A DNA stretch of 55,969 nucleotides from positions 1-55,969 of the forward strand of contig NZ_JAPFQA010000025.1 of NCBI RefSeq assembly GCF_027563465.1, written 5' to 3'. A model generated the notes under the pieces. The model was given only the letters and a program-made list of their open reading frames with translations, was not told the origin of the DNA and did no database searches. The position numbers and the translations under genes are program-made. Of the stretch, positions 32,172 through 40,539 are shown one piece after another; within the stretch, counting starts at the first letter, position 1, and the number at the start of each line of letters is the position of its first letter. The stretch is from Mesorhizobium qingshengii. Its GTDB lineage: Bacteria; Pseudomonadota; Alphaproteobacteria; Rhizobiales; Rhizobiaceae.

Positions 32172-33422
32172 TTACTGGATTGACCGCCCACCGTCCCTGT
32201 CTCCCTGGCTCCAGGCCTGAAGATCGAATGCCGGGTCCCGGACCTGGTCGGGCGTTATCAGAAGGTTCGCCGCCAGGGCCCGACGGGCTGCCATATGGTC
32301 GCTGGCGGCATTCACCGAATGGATCGCCGCAAGATGCTCATCCTTGAAAAGGAAGACCGAAAAACGCCCTTCTTCGACATTGCCTCGAACCACTTCGCGG
32401 GTAGCGCCCGCAGCAAGTCCCGCCATCAGCAGCTTGGTGCCGCGTTGATCGGACCAGAACCATGGCACGGCTTGATCGGGCGTGGCCTTTGCGACCACGG
32501 TGCGGGCGGCGATGCGCGCCTGCTCCATTGCCGATTGAACCGATCCAAGCCGGATCGGGTCGGCGATGCCCGCCCGAGGGCCACGGACGCAATCTCCGGC
32601 AGCGAGGATGCCGAGGCGGCTGGTGCGCATTGAACGGTCCACCAGAACGCCGTCCGCGCATGCGAGGCCCGCGGCAACTGCCAGGTCGACGTTAGGATCG
32701 CAGCCCGCTGCAACGATCACCATTTCGGCGGGCAGGATTTCGCCATCTGCGAGTTCAACGGCCTCGACCGCATCGCTCCCAAGGAGACGGTTGGCCCCGC
32801 TGTTCAGGCGGATGTCGACGCCCCAACTGCGTTGCAGGTGTTCGAGGAATCGGCCAATTTCGGGCGCAACCGCAGGCGCAAGGACGCGATCGGCAGCCTC
32901 CACGATTGTGACGGACAGCCCTAGTTCGGACAGGACCGCGCTTATCTCCAGCCCGATAAAGCCGCCTCCGAGGATCACGACGGAGCTGCCGGCGGCGATC
33001 CGCGACCGGATGCCGAGGGCATCCTCGGCATTGCGCAGGGACATCACACCCCGGAGATGGGTGCCTTCAAGGGCGGGCCGTCTAGGTCGAGCACCGGTAC
33101 AAAGCACCACCGCATCGAAGCTGTGTGACGTCCCACCCGCGAGCACGAGCCGTCGCGCGCCGGCGTCAATCGCCGTGACGGACCGGCCTATCGCAAGATC
33201 GACGCCCGCGGTTTGATAAAACGCTTGCGATCGGATCAGCTTCAGTTGTGGTTCGGCCGATTTCAAAAAGTCCTTGGACAGCGGCGGCCGATGGTAAGGA
33301 AGTTGCGGCTCGGCATTGAAGAGGACGAGGCGGCCGTCATAACCCTCTTCCCGCAGACTCGCCACAACTTGCGCTGCGGCATGGCCGCCCCCAACGATGG
33401 AGATGGTCCGCGGGGGTCTCAC
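32172..33422 (-). CDS. NAD(P)H-ferredoxin reductase (rubredoxin/putidaredoxin reductase type)
   Basis: This 416-residue FAD protein passes electrons from NAD(P)H to the ferredoxin encoded just upstream. It has the FAD site at the N terminus (ISIVGGGHAAAQVVASLRE), the NAD site SVVILGGGFIGLEISAVLSE near residue 150 and the second FAD signature GILAAGDCV near 278, with the reductase C-terminal domain (PWFWSDQRGTKLLMAGL). The start is a GTG at 33422 that overlaps the ferredoxin stop (GTGA). The open frame reaches back to 33833, but that extension lies under the ferredoxin gene. It is the third gene of the desaturase-ferredoxin-reductase operon. Confidence 0.92.
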   Translation of the reverse strand: MRPPRTISIVGGGHAAAQVVASLREEGYDGRLVLFNAEPQLPYHRPPLSKDFLKSAEPQLKLIRSQAFYQTAGVDLAIGRSVTAIDAGARRLVLAGGTSHSFDAVVLCTGARPRRPALEGTHLRGVMSLRNAEDALGIRSRIAAGSSVVILGGGFIGLEISAVLSELGLSVTIVEAADRVLAPAVAPEIGRFLEHLQRSWGVDIRLNSGANRLLGSDAVEAVELADGEILPAEMVIVAAGCDPNVDLAVAAGLACADGVLVDRSMRTSRLGILAAGDCVRGPRAGIADPIRLGSVQSAMEQARIAARTVVAKATPDQAVPWFWSDQRGTKLLMAGLAAGATREVVRGNVEEGRFSVFLFKDEHLAAIHSVNAASDHMAARRALAANLLITPDQVRDPAFDLQAWSQGDRDGGRSIQ

Positions 33423-33742
33423 GTCTGTCTCTCTGGCAAGTAAACGGTGAGGCCGTCGAGGGCGGCCACGACCTTTATCTGGCAGCTCAGCCGACTTGTC
33501 GGTCGACGCTCGCTGGCGACTGTATCGAGCATTTCGTGCTCGGTCGCATTGGGTGGGCAAAGTGTCGAGCCATATGCCTCGTCGACATAGACGTGGCAGG
33601 TAGCGCAGACACACGCGCCACCGCATTCGGCCTCGATGCCGGGGACCATGTTGAGGATCGCCCCCTCCATGACGCTCAATCCCTGGTCCACCTCGACGTC
33701 CCGCGCACGACCGCACGGCTCGACATAGCGGATCCTTGTCAT
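33419..33742 (-). CDS. [2Fe-2S] ferredoxin (adrenodoxin type)
   Basis: This 107-residue ferredoxin has the adrenodoxin/putidaredoxin cluster motif: CGGACVCATCHVYV followed by a distal cysteine in RLSCQIKV. Such ferredoxins serve oxygenases and hydroxylases. The ATGA overlaps at both ends couple it to the desaturase gene before it and the reductase gene after it, so the three should form one electron-transfer chain. Confidence 0.94.
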   Translation of the reverse strand: MTRIRYVEPCGRARDVEVDQGLSVMEGAILNMVPGIEAECGGACVCATCHVYVDEAYGSTLCPPNATEHEMLDTVASERRPTSRLSCQIKVVAALDGLTVYLPERQT

Positions 33743-34653
33743 CGCGGTATCCGCGACACCGGTTCGAGGTTCGACAGGTCCCGCTGCGGCGTCTTTGGCC
33801 AGAAGCCTTCGATGCGTACGTCGTGCTGCTCAAGGATCGGGCGCAGGTCGTCGAAGGTCTTGCGGTAGCGGTAGAACGGAATTGCCGGCATCATGTGATG
33901 GATCAGATGCATGTTCTGCCCAAGCAGAAGCAGTTCCGCTCCGGGCCAGATCGCCACGCGCGTGTTACGGTAGCGACTGGTCTCATGGTGGTCATGGTGC
34001 GGTGTCCAGGTGAACAACGTCAGCATGACTGTCTGGCCTATCCACCAGGGCACTAACCAGAGCGTCAGCAACTCGTAGCCGTAACCGCCAGCGATGACGA
34101 TGAGCGCCAGCGCCGTATAAGTCGTGAACGCGATTGCACTGCGCCGGGTTTCGGACTTTGAACAGCCGAACTTGCGGCACTCGGCGAGCAGCGTGAAAGG
34201 GTTGAAGTAGCTCAACAGCGAAATCGGCAAGCGATGCAAGAGCCAGCCGGGAAAGCTCCCGCGCGCGTAGATATCGGGATCGTCGTCCTCGTTGGTGTGC
34301 GAGTGATGCACCATGTGCGACTTCTTGTGGTGATCGAACATCAGCCACAACGGTGCGCAGCAGGCGGTGCCCGCAACAACATCCACCCAGCGTCGTCCCT
34401 TGATCCGCGAGCTGATGTTCCCGTGCACCGCCTCGTGGACGACCGTATAGAACGAATAGATGAAGATCGAATTCAGCACGATCGCCAACCAGAGCGGGAT
34501 CATTTTGCCGACGGCCAGGACCACGACCGCGGCGAAACCTGCGTAGAGCGCCACACCAAGGATGACAGTCGGCCACGCGAACTGCGGGATGCACCGCCGT
34601 CCTATGTCCATCTCAGCACGGATAGTCGATTGACCCTGACTTGGCGTGTGCAT
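33739..34653 (-). CDS. Membrane fatty-acid-desaturase / hydroxylase family protein
   Basis: This 304-residue integral membrane di-iron enzyme has the three histidine boxes of the desaturase/alkane-hydroxylase superfamily: VVHEAVHGN (box 1), HHKKSHMVHHSHTNEDDDPD (box 2) and NMHLIHHMMPAIPFYRYRK (box 3), plus an extra HHDHHETSRYRN. Hydrophobic helices lie between them. The ATG at 34653 has GGAG 6-7 bp before it; a GTG at 34671 is an alternative. The dedicated ferredoxin and reductase genes, and an alcohol dehydrogenase gene next door, suggest an oxygen-dependent hydroxylation followed by alcohol oxidation. The substrate is unknown: a fatty acyl chain, a terpenoid or an amine-linked alkyl group are possible. 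Confidence 0.9.
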   Translation of the reverse strand: MHTPSQGQSTIRAEMDIGRRCIPQFAWPTVILGVALYAGFAAVVVLAVGKMIPLWLAIVLNSIFIYSFYTVVHEAVHGNISSRIKGRRWVDVVAGTACCAPLWLMFDHHKKSHMVHHSHTNEDDDPDIYARGSFPGWLLHRLPISLLSYFNPFTLLAECRKFGCSKSETRRSAIAFTTYTALALIVIAGGYGYELLTLWLVPWWIGQTVMLTLFTWTPHHDHHETSRYRNTRVAIWPGAELLLLGQNMHLIHHMMPAIPFYRYRKTFDDLRPILEQHDVRIEGFWPKTPQRDLSNLEPVSRIPR

Positions 34654-34750
34654 GCGGATCTCCAGTCTCACGGCTTGTTCCGGCGCAGCCGATCCATTGA
34701 GAACAAGGTGATCGCCCGCAAAATTAGCCTACCCGGAGAAAATGGATTGT

Positions 34751-34768
34751 CAACCAATAAGTTGGTTC
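34751..34768 (-). promoter_or_regulatory. TetR operator copy 1, desaturase operon promoter
   Basis: CAACCAATAAGTTGGTTC fits CAACCA-N6-TGGTTG with one base changed. It lies about 100 bp upstream of the desaturase start and just after the dehydrogenase stop, so only the desaturase operon can be its target. The same motif occurs at 35850 and 35911. Confidence 0.7.
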
Positions 34769-34789
34769 AATGTCCAATCTTCGAATCGA

Positions 34790-35815
34790 TCACATCGCGC
34801 CGAAGTCGATGACAAGCCGGCCTGGAACTTCGCCGCGCGCCAGCCTGTCCATCCCGCGGTTCACATCGGCAAGGCCGATCGTCTCGACCGGGATTGTGAT
34901 GGCGTGAACTGCGGCAAGGGCTGTCAGATCATTCGCCTGCTGCCTCGTGCCGACGCTTGCCCCGGTGATGCGGACGCCATTGTGCGTGAGCCAGGCAAGG
35001 CTGAGCGGCACAGGTTCCTCGACCATGGCGACAGAGACAATAGTCGCTTGGGTGTTGGCTGCCTCGGTCGCGATCGACCAGATCCCCGGTGACGGTGCGA
35101 AGTTGATCAGCGCGTCGGCTCCACCGCCGGCGCGGATCAAGGTCCCTGCCCGGCTGTTCGCCAGAAGCGTTTCTTGCGCTCCAAGCACCCGCGCGTGCTC
35201 CAGTTTCGAGAGGGTCATGTCGACCGCCACCACTGACGCGCCGAACAGGCGCGCGATCTGGATCGCGTATTGCCCGAGGCCGCCGCAACCGATGACGACG
35301 CACCGTTTGCCTGGCGCCAACTCGGCGAGTTGGACTGCGCCGAAGGCGGTAACGCCGGCGCACATCAGGGGAGCGGCCGCGGCGCTTGCGATGGGCTCAG
35401 GAATGCGGACTGCAAATCGTTCCGGCATGACGGCGTATTCGGCATGGGTGCCGTTGACCGTGTAGCCATTGGCCAGTTGGCTTGCACAGAAGGACTCATG
35501 ACCGGTTAGGCATGGGCGGCAGTGGTCGCAGGTGCTGTGTATCCAAGGAATGCCAACCCGCGTCCCGATGGGCGTGGTGGCCCCCGGCCCCTGCTTGACG
35601 ACACGGCCGATGCCCTCGTGGCCGAGCGTCAGAGGCTGCGGCGCACCTGCGGGGAAATCGGCGGCACGACAAATGTGAAGGTCCGTATGGCAGATGCCGG
35701 AAGCCTCTATGCTCACCAGAACCTCGTTAGGTCCCGGGTCGGGCATCGGCACCTGCCGGACTTCCAGAGGGCCGCCTGGACGCATCAATTGCGCGGCCCA
35801 CATCATCTTTGTCAT
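34790..35815 (-). CDS. Zinc-dependent alcohol dehydrogenase
   Basis: This 341-residue protein is a medium-chain zinc alcohol dehydrogenase. It has the catalytic zinc site (GICHTDLHICRAADFPAG, LTLGHEGIGRV), the structural zinc cysteines (CDHCRPCLTGHESFC) and the NAD Rossmann motif VVIGCGGLGQYAIQIARLFG. It should oxidise a primary or secondary alcohol to the aldehyde or ketone, or run in reverse. It lies upstream of the hydroxylase operon on the same strand, but a TetR site and its own promoter separate them. Its product could be the alcohol made by the hydroxylase; this is an inference from co-regulation. Confidence 0.94.
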   Translation of the reverse strand: MTKMMWAAQLMRPGGPLEVRQVPMPDPGPNEVLVSIEASGICHTDLHICRAADFPAGAPQPLTLGHEGIGRVVKQGPGATTPIGTRVGIPWIHSTCDHCRPCLTGHESFCASQLANGYTVNGTHAEYAVMPERFAVRIPEPIASAAAAPLMCAGVTAFGAVQLAELAPGKRCVVIGCGGLGQYAIQIARLFGASVVAVDMTLSKLEHARVLGAQETLLANSRAGTLIRAGGGADALINFAPSPGIWSIATEAANTQATIVSVAMVEEPVPLSLAWLTHNGVRITGASVGTRQQANDLTALAAVHAITIPVETIGLADVNRGMDRLARGEVPGRLVIDFGAM

Positions 35816-35849
35816 AGCGCAGTCCCCTTCCCTATGAATTTTGGTTGTT

Positions 35850-35867
35850 CAACCATTATATTGGATG
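35850..35867. promoter_or_regulatory. TetR operator copy 2, dehydrogenase promoter
   Basis: CAACCATTATATTGGATG fits CAACCA-N6-TGGTTG with one changed base. An overlapping palindrome TGGTTGTTCAACCA (35842-35855) adds another TGGTTG half. The site lies about 35 bp upstream of the alcohol dehydrogenase ATG. Confidence 0.65.
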
Positions 35868-35910
35868 ACAATCAAGCATTGCCCATTGTGAAATGACGAT
35901 GCTGGTGGCG

Positions 35911-35928
35911 CAACCAGCTTGTTGGTTG
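35911..35928. promoter_or_regulatory. TetR operator copy 3, tetR promoter
   Basis: CAACCAGCTTGTTGGTTG is a perfect CAACCA-N6-TGGTTG copy, extended by one matching pair to GCAACCA and TGGTTGC. It lies 55 bp before the TetR start codon, in the position expected for autoregulation. Confidence 0.72.
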
Positions 35929-35983
35929 CAAGCCGCTGCTATAGTGTCTCGTCAGCCCCGTCAGTGCGGCTGCAGGAGCCTGA

Positions 35984-36634
35984 ATGCGTAAAAAAATCAG
36001 CGAGATCCGACGAAGAGAGCTAGCGGAATCGGCATTTCTGACGCTGCAAGAATACGGCTTCAAGGGAACGACAATTCAGCGTGTCAGCGAACGGGCCGGG
36101 ATGTCGCATGGCTTGGTTCATCACTACTTCAAATCGAAGGACGACCTGTTGGAAGCTGCGGTGCGGCTGACGAACGAGCGCATCACCGCCGACGTATTAC
36201 GGCTTCTCAAGCTGTCGCGGACGCCGCGCGAGCGGCTGACCGCCGTTATCGAGGGCAATTTTGCACCTTCGGTCTTCTCGCGGGAAGTTGCGCAGGGGTG
36301 GGCGGCATGTTGCGGCGAGGCGGCCTTCGACGAGCGTTTCGGGCGCATCCTGCGCATGATCGGCCGCCGGCTTCGCACCAATCTCCTGTTCGACTTGAAG
36401 AAGCTTCTGCCGGCGAGCCGGGCGGAAACGGTGGCGTCGGGGATCGCAATGATGATCGACGGGGCTTGGCTCAAATGCGCGTTTACGCAAGATACATGGG
36501 ACCGCGAGGCGATCATGACGCCAATCTTCCAATGGCTGACATGTGAGCTCGCGATGGCAACGCCAACTTCAGGCGAAACAGCGACGGACCGCTTGCCCGA
36601 CACCGCGCCTCCAGCGATGGTCTCACGGCTGTAG
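35984..36634 (+). CDS. TetR/AcrR-family transcriptional repressor (BetI-like)
   Basis: This 216-residue regulator has an N-terminal TetR helix-turn-helix at residues 8-60 (RRELAESAFLTLQEYGFKGT, IQRVSERAGMSHGLVHHYFK, SKDDLLEAA) and a helical ligand-binding C-terminal part resembling BetI (VAQGWAACCGEAAFDERFGR). It is divergent from the dehydrogenase and hydroxylase genes. Three copies of an 18-bp palindrome in front of these genes and its own gene make it their probable repressor. The ligand is unknown, probably the substrate of the pathway. A BetI-like C-terminal domain does not prove choline as inducer. Confidence 0.9.
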   Translation: MRKKISEIRRRELAESAFLTLQEYGFKGTTIQRVSERAGMSHGLVHHYFKSKDDLLEAAVRLTNERITADVLRLLKLSRTPRERLTAVIEGNFAPSVFSREVAQGWAACCGEAAFDERFGRILRMIGRRLRTNLLFDLKKLLPASRAETVASGIAMMIDGAWLKCAFTQDTWDREAIMTPIFQWLTCELAMATPTSGETATDRLPDTAPPAMVSRL

Positions 36635-36675
36635 CCGCGTTCATGCCGGGCGGATCGCCCTGCCGGAAGGCCGCG

Positions 36676-37674
36676 TCAACCGGCCTGGATTTCCAGCACG
36701 ATCTTGCCCGTCACCTGGCCCGTTTCCAGAAGCGCATGCGCCCTGGCCACCTGCACGAGCGGGAAATCGGCGGCAATGTGCACCTTGAGCTGCCCCTCAT
36801 CCAGCATCCGCACGGCTTCACCTAGCAGATGCGCCTGGTGCGCGGCGTGACTCTTCAGGCCACGCCACATCGGCAGCAGCATCATTTCATTGAGGATTGA
36901 CAGGTTGGCATTGTAGGCGGTGCCCTCCAGATCGGGCTCGACACCCATCAACGTCACGATGCGGCCATAGGGCCGCATCGCGTGATACGTCCGGCGCAGT
37001 GTCTCTCCGCCGACATTGTCGTAAGCGACCTCGACGCCTTGTCCGCCGGTCCAGTCCAGGCAGGTGGCGACGAAATCCGTTTCGTGGTAGAGGACGGCGC
37101 ACTCCGCGCCGAGCTCGCCGACGAAGCGCGCCTTGTCGCGCGACCCTACCGTTGTTGCGACCCGCGCGCCCATCAGCCTTGCGATCTGGACAGCGACGTG
37201 CCCGGTCCCGCCCGCTCCGGCATGAACGAGGACAGTCTCGCCAACGCTCACCCGGGCCCGGTCGAAGGATTCGAGCGCGGTAATGGCGACCAGGCCGACC
37301 GCCGCGGCCTGACGGAAGGCAACACCATCGGGAATTGGTACAAGCAGCCCTTCATCGACCACAGCCGCCTCGGCATAGGTGCCGAGCCCGCCGATTCCGC
37401 CGTCGCAAAAGCAGACCCGGTCGCCCAGCTTCACCTCGGTGCAGCCAGGTCCGACGGCACTCACCACCCCGGCGCCGTCATGCCCCAGGACCATCGGAGA
37501 ACCAGGGATGTAGCCTCCGTTCCGGCGGAAGAAGATGTCGGCCGGATTGAGCGCCGCCGCCCGCAATTCGACCAGTACGTCGCGCTCTCCGCGCGGCCAG
37601 GGCAGACGGATATCCTGAAGTCGTAGCACCTCGGTGCCGCCCTTGCCGGTAACGGTGACCGCCTTTGCCAACAT
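36676..37674 (-). CDS. Zinc-free medium-chain reductase (quinone oxidoreductase type)
   Basis: This 332-residue protein belongs to the quinone oxidoreductase / enoyl reductase branch of the medium-chain dehydrogenases. It has the NADP site VLVHAGAGGTGHVAVQIARL near residue 145 and the typical YDNVGGETLRRTYHAM, and it lacks the zinc cysteines of the alcohol dehydrogenases. The ATG at 37674 is chosen because family similarity starts there (LAKAVTVTGKGGTEVL); the frame is open back to 37809 over the permease gene. It lies 8 bp after the PotC-type gene, so it is part of the polyamine-type transporter operon. It probably acts on a product of the imported compound. Confidence 0.88.
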   Translation of the reverse strand: MLAKAVTVTGKGGTEVLRLQDIRLPWPRGERDVLVELRAAALNPADIFFRRNGGYIPGSPMVLGHDGAGVVSAVGPGCTEVKLGDRVCFCDGGIGGLGTYAEAAVVDEGLLVPIPDGVAFRQAAAVGLVAITALESFDRARVSVGETVLVHAGAGGTGHVAVQIARLMGARVATTVGSRDKARFVGELGAECAVLYHETDFVATCLDWTGGQGVEVAYDNVGGETLRRTYHAMRPYGRIVTLMGVEPDLEGTAYNANLSILNEMMLLPMWRGLKSHAAHQAHLLGEAVRMLDEGQLKVHIAADFPLVQVARAHALLETGQVTGKIVLEIQAG

Positions 37675-37682
37675 CGGCCGCC

Positions 37683-38537
37683 TCAGGCGCGTCGAAGGCT
37701 GCGGATATGCCACAGCGCGATGAGCGTTAACGATGCAAAGACAGTAACGGCCAGCACCACGGCGGCTACCGCGAGGTTGGGCGTGCCGGCAGAACGCAGG
37801 CTGAGCCACATCAGCACGGGAAGCGTCTGCGTGTCGCGGTTGGTGAGGAACAGTGCCATCATGAATTCGTTCAGCGATATCACCAGGGCGAACAGCATTG
37901 AGGAGAACACACCCGTCGACACCATCGGCAGCACGATCTCAAAAAAGGTGCGCACGGGTCCGGCACCCAGATCGCCAGACGCCTCGACTATGCGCTTGTC
38001 TACGGTGCGGAACGTGGCTTCCATGAGCAGAAAGACCAGTGGCATCGCCCACAACGAATGGCCGAGCACAACGAGAAACCGCGATCCGTACAGCGGAACG
38101 CCGGCAATTTGCACGCCACCGAAGGTGATGGCCAGACCCAATCCGAGTACGACGCCGGGCAGGAACAACGGCATCATGATGAGCAGATAGAGCAGGTTCT
38201 TGAACGGCAAATCGTAGCGGGAGAACGCCCAGGCCGCGAGGATGCCCGCGGAGGCCGAAACCACGGTGGTGCCGAGCGCGACGACGATGCTGTTCCAAAG
38301 CGCATCCATCCACAACGGGCTGGCGAGAAACCCGGCATACCAGCGCAGCGAGAAACCAGAGAGCGGAAATCGCACCATGGCGGCGCTGTTGAATGACATG
38401 ACCGCCGTCACCAGGACCGGGATCAGCATATAGGTCGTTATGAAGATTATGAACGCCCAGCCGGCCGCAGCCAGCAGGCTGGCCTCTCCTAAGCGCCGGC
38501 GCGGCGCGGAGCCGACCGCCGCTACGGTATCAATCAT
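37683..38537 (-). CDS. Spermidine/putrescine-type ABC permease (PotC type)
   Basis: This 284-residue inner-membrane protein is the second permease of a PotABCD-type importer. Six helices are visible, and the ATPase-contact loop reads VEASGDLGAGPVRTFFEIVLPM around residue 185. The ATG at 38537 overlaps the end of the preceding permease gene. Members of this group move polyamines, quaternary amines, opines or related cationic compounds; the ligand here is not determined. Confidence 0.92.
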   Translation of the reverse strand: MIDTVAAVGSAPRRRLGEASLLAAAGWAFIIFITTYMLIPVLVTAVMSFNSAAMVRFPLSGFSLRWYAGFLASPLWMDALWNSIVVALGTTVVSASAGILAAWAFSRYDLPFKNLLYLLIMMPLFLPGVVLGLGLAITFGGVQIAGVPLYGSRFLVVLGHSLWAMPLVFLLMEATFRTVDKRIVEASGDLGAGPVRTFFEIVLPMVSTGVFSSMLFALVISLNEFMMALFLTNRDTQTLPVLMWLSLRSAGTPNLAVAAVVLAVTVFASLTLIALWHIRSLRRA

Positions 38538-39447
38538 GATAATCGATTCTCCGGGTGGAGAGGCTGCGGGCAACAAACATCACCATCGCGATAATGGCCA
38601 CCAACAGCATGGCGAAGGCCGACGCCAATGGCCAATTGTGCTTGGACAGCATCTGCTCCTGGACAAGCAGGCCCATCGTCCATAACGCATCCGGGCCGAG
38701 TGCCGTCGGCGTCGCATAGGTGCCCATGGTCCAGATGAAGCACTGCGAGAAAGCGGCCAGGACGCCACCGCGGGTCAGCGGCAGAAGAATCTCGCGGAAG
38801 GCGGTGAACGGGCCAGCACCGAGGTCGGCGCTCGATTCGAGCAACCTTCGATCGATCCCGTCGAAGACCGACAAAAGGATAAAGAAGCAGAACGGCAGCG
38901 ACAGGTAGGTGAGGCCGACCAGAGCTGCGAATTCAGTATACATTAGCGATATCTTCTCATGCACGATACCTGTGCTGACCAGCGCGTAGCTCAAAAGTCC
39001 GTTCTTGGGAAAGAACATCCACCATCCGAAAATGATTGAAATTTCGGACACGAGCATCGGCGCGAGCGCCAAACCCATCAGGTAGAGTCTCCAGCGCCGA
39101 GGCTTCAGCCAGGTAAGCATGGCAAAGCAGTAGCCCAGCATCACCGTCACCAGGGAGGCGATCAGCGCCAGCCGGATCGTGGTCCATACCGCTCCGCGGA
39201 ACAGTGGATTGGATACGATCTCGCCGTAATGGTCGAATGTGAGCCCAGGCACAAAGAGCCGCTGGTCGACATGCAGATTGAAACTCATCCGCAGCATCGT
39301 CAGGGCCGGGAGGCCGAAGAACACGACTGCGATAGCCAATGCGGGCGTAAGCAACATCAATGGCGTGAAGCGTTCAAGCAGGGCGGCAGATCGCCGGCCT
39401 TCGCTCGCTGCGTTCGTTTCGCGGGACGGAATAGCCGCAAGGCTCAT
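38530..39447 (-). CDS. Spermidine/putrescine-type ABC permease (PotB type)
   Basis: This 305-residue protein is the first permease of the importer, with a helix near the N terminus (FTPLMLLTPALAIAVVFFGL) and the loop ESSADLGAGPFTAFREILLP near residue 205. I start it at the ATG at 39447, where ATGAGCCTT overlaps the ancestral stop of the ATPase gene; the open frame upstream of this point lies under the ATPase gene and is not part of the protein. It is followed by the PotC-type gene with a short overlap. Confidence 0.92.
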   Translation of the reverse strand: MSLAAIPSRETNAASEGRRSAALLERFTPLMLLTPALAIAVVFFGLPALTMLRMSFNLHVDQRLFVPGLTFDHYGEIVSNPLFRGAVWTTIRLALIASLVTVMLGYCFAMLTWLKPRRWRLYLMGLALAPMLVSEISIIFGWWMFFPKNGLLSYALVSTGIVHEKISLMYTEFAALVGLTYLSLPFCFFILLSVFDGIDRRLLESSADLGAGPFTAFREILLPLTRGGVLAAFSQCFIWTMGTYATPTALGPDALWTMGLLVQEQMLSKHNWPLASAFAMLLVAIIAMVMFVARSLSTRRIDYHD

Positions 39448-39484
39448 GCGTAGACCTGCATGTCGCTGGTGTGCCAGCCCACCC

Positions 39485-40507
39485 TCATGCGATCTCCGAC
39501 CGCGGCATGTGTGGAGCCGGATTGTCGCAGAAGAACTCCAGTGCTCCGGCTCGCAGATGATAGCGATAGGATTCGCCGAGGAACTCGACAAAACCCACCT
39601 GGACCTCCAGTGAGTTCTCGCAGGCTTCGGCAGCGGCGGCCATCTTGATGCGCGAGGGCCTGAGATAGAGACGCCATTCGCCTTCACGCGGCGGCGTATG
39701 GAGCTTCAAATCGATCGCTCCACCTTGGCGATCGCGGACCTCGCCCCCGGAGGCCACCAATGGCATGCAGCAGCTCTCGCCGATGAAATTGTAGACGAAC
39801 TCGCTGGCAGGCGCCCGGGATATGCCAAGCGGAGTGTCGACCTGTTCGATCCCGCCCCTGTTCATGATGACGATCCGGCTGGAGAGCGCCATCGCTTCGC
39901 TCTGGTCATGCGTCACGTAGATAGCGCTGAAGCCGTGCTCCTCGTGCAGGCGCTTGATCTCGCTGCGCAGTTGCAGTCGAAGCGAGAGATCGAGTGCCGA
40001 CAGGGGTTCGTCGAACAGCAGAATAGCGGGCCTGACGGCCATCGAACGCGCCAGAGCCACACGCTGTTTCTGGCCGCCCGAAAGCTGGTTCGGGTAACGT
40101 TCCTCGAATCCCGAGAGGCGAACGACGGCCAGCACCTCCCGCACGCGCGCGGTAATCTCCGGCTTCTGCAGGCCACGCATGCGCAGGCCATATGCGATGT
40201 TCTCGGCAACTGTTTTGTGCGGGAAGAGCGCCCCTGCCTGGAAGATGGTGGCGATGTCGCGGCGATGGGGCGGCAGATGGTCGACCCGCTCTCCCTTTAT
40301 CCAGATGGAACCAGCATCCGGCTGCTCGAACCCGCCGATCATTCGTAGCGTCGTGGTCTTTCCCGAACCCGATGGGCCGAGAAAGGTCAGAAATTCGCCT
40401 TGAGCCAGGCTTAAGTTGAGGCTTCGAACCGCAACGATGCCTCCGTAACGGCGCCGCACGTTTTCAAGATGAAGAGCGGGTCTATGTCCGCTGACATCTG
40501 CGATCAT
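39485..40507 (-). CDS. Spermidine/putrescine-type ABC ATPase (PotA type) with a frameshifted end
   Basis: This 340-residue ATPase drives the PotABCD-type importer. It has Walker A (FLGPSGSGKTTTLRMIGGF), the signature QLSGGQKQRVALARSM, Walker B (ILLFDEPLSALD) and the H loop (IYVTHDQSEAM), then a C-terminal TOBE-like domain. The reading frame appears shifted near 39526-39537: the family-like tail GDRMRVGWHTSDMQVYA is found in another frame and ends at 39444, where its stop overlaps the start of the PotB-type gene (ATGA). In the present frame the last residues are unrelated and end at 39485. Either the gene lost its last 30 residues or the sequence has an error. The start is the ATG at 40507. 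Confidence 0.88.
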   Translation of the reverse strand: MIADVSGHRPALHLENVRRRYGGIVAVRSLNLSLAQGEFLTFLGPSGSGKTTTLRMIGGFEQPDAGSIWIKGERVDHLPPHRRDIATIFQAGALFPHKTVAENIAYGLRMRGLQKPEITARVREVLAVVRLSGFEERYPNQLSGGQKQRVALARSMAVRPAILLFDEPLSALDLSLRLQLRSEIKRLHEEHGFSAIYVTHDQSEAMALSSRIVIMNRGGIEQVDTPLGISRAPASEFVYNFIGESCCMPLVASGGEVRDRQGGAIDLKLHTPPREGEWRLYLRPSRIKMAAAAEACENSLEVQVGFVEFLGESYRYHLRAGALEFFCDNPAPHMPRSEIA

Positions 40508-40539
40508 CAACTGATCCTCCCAGTACCGGGGAAAGGCGA

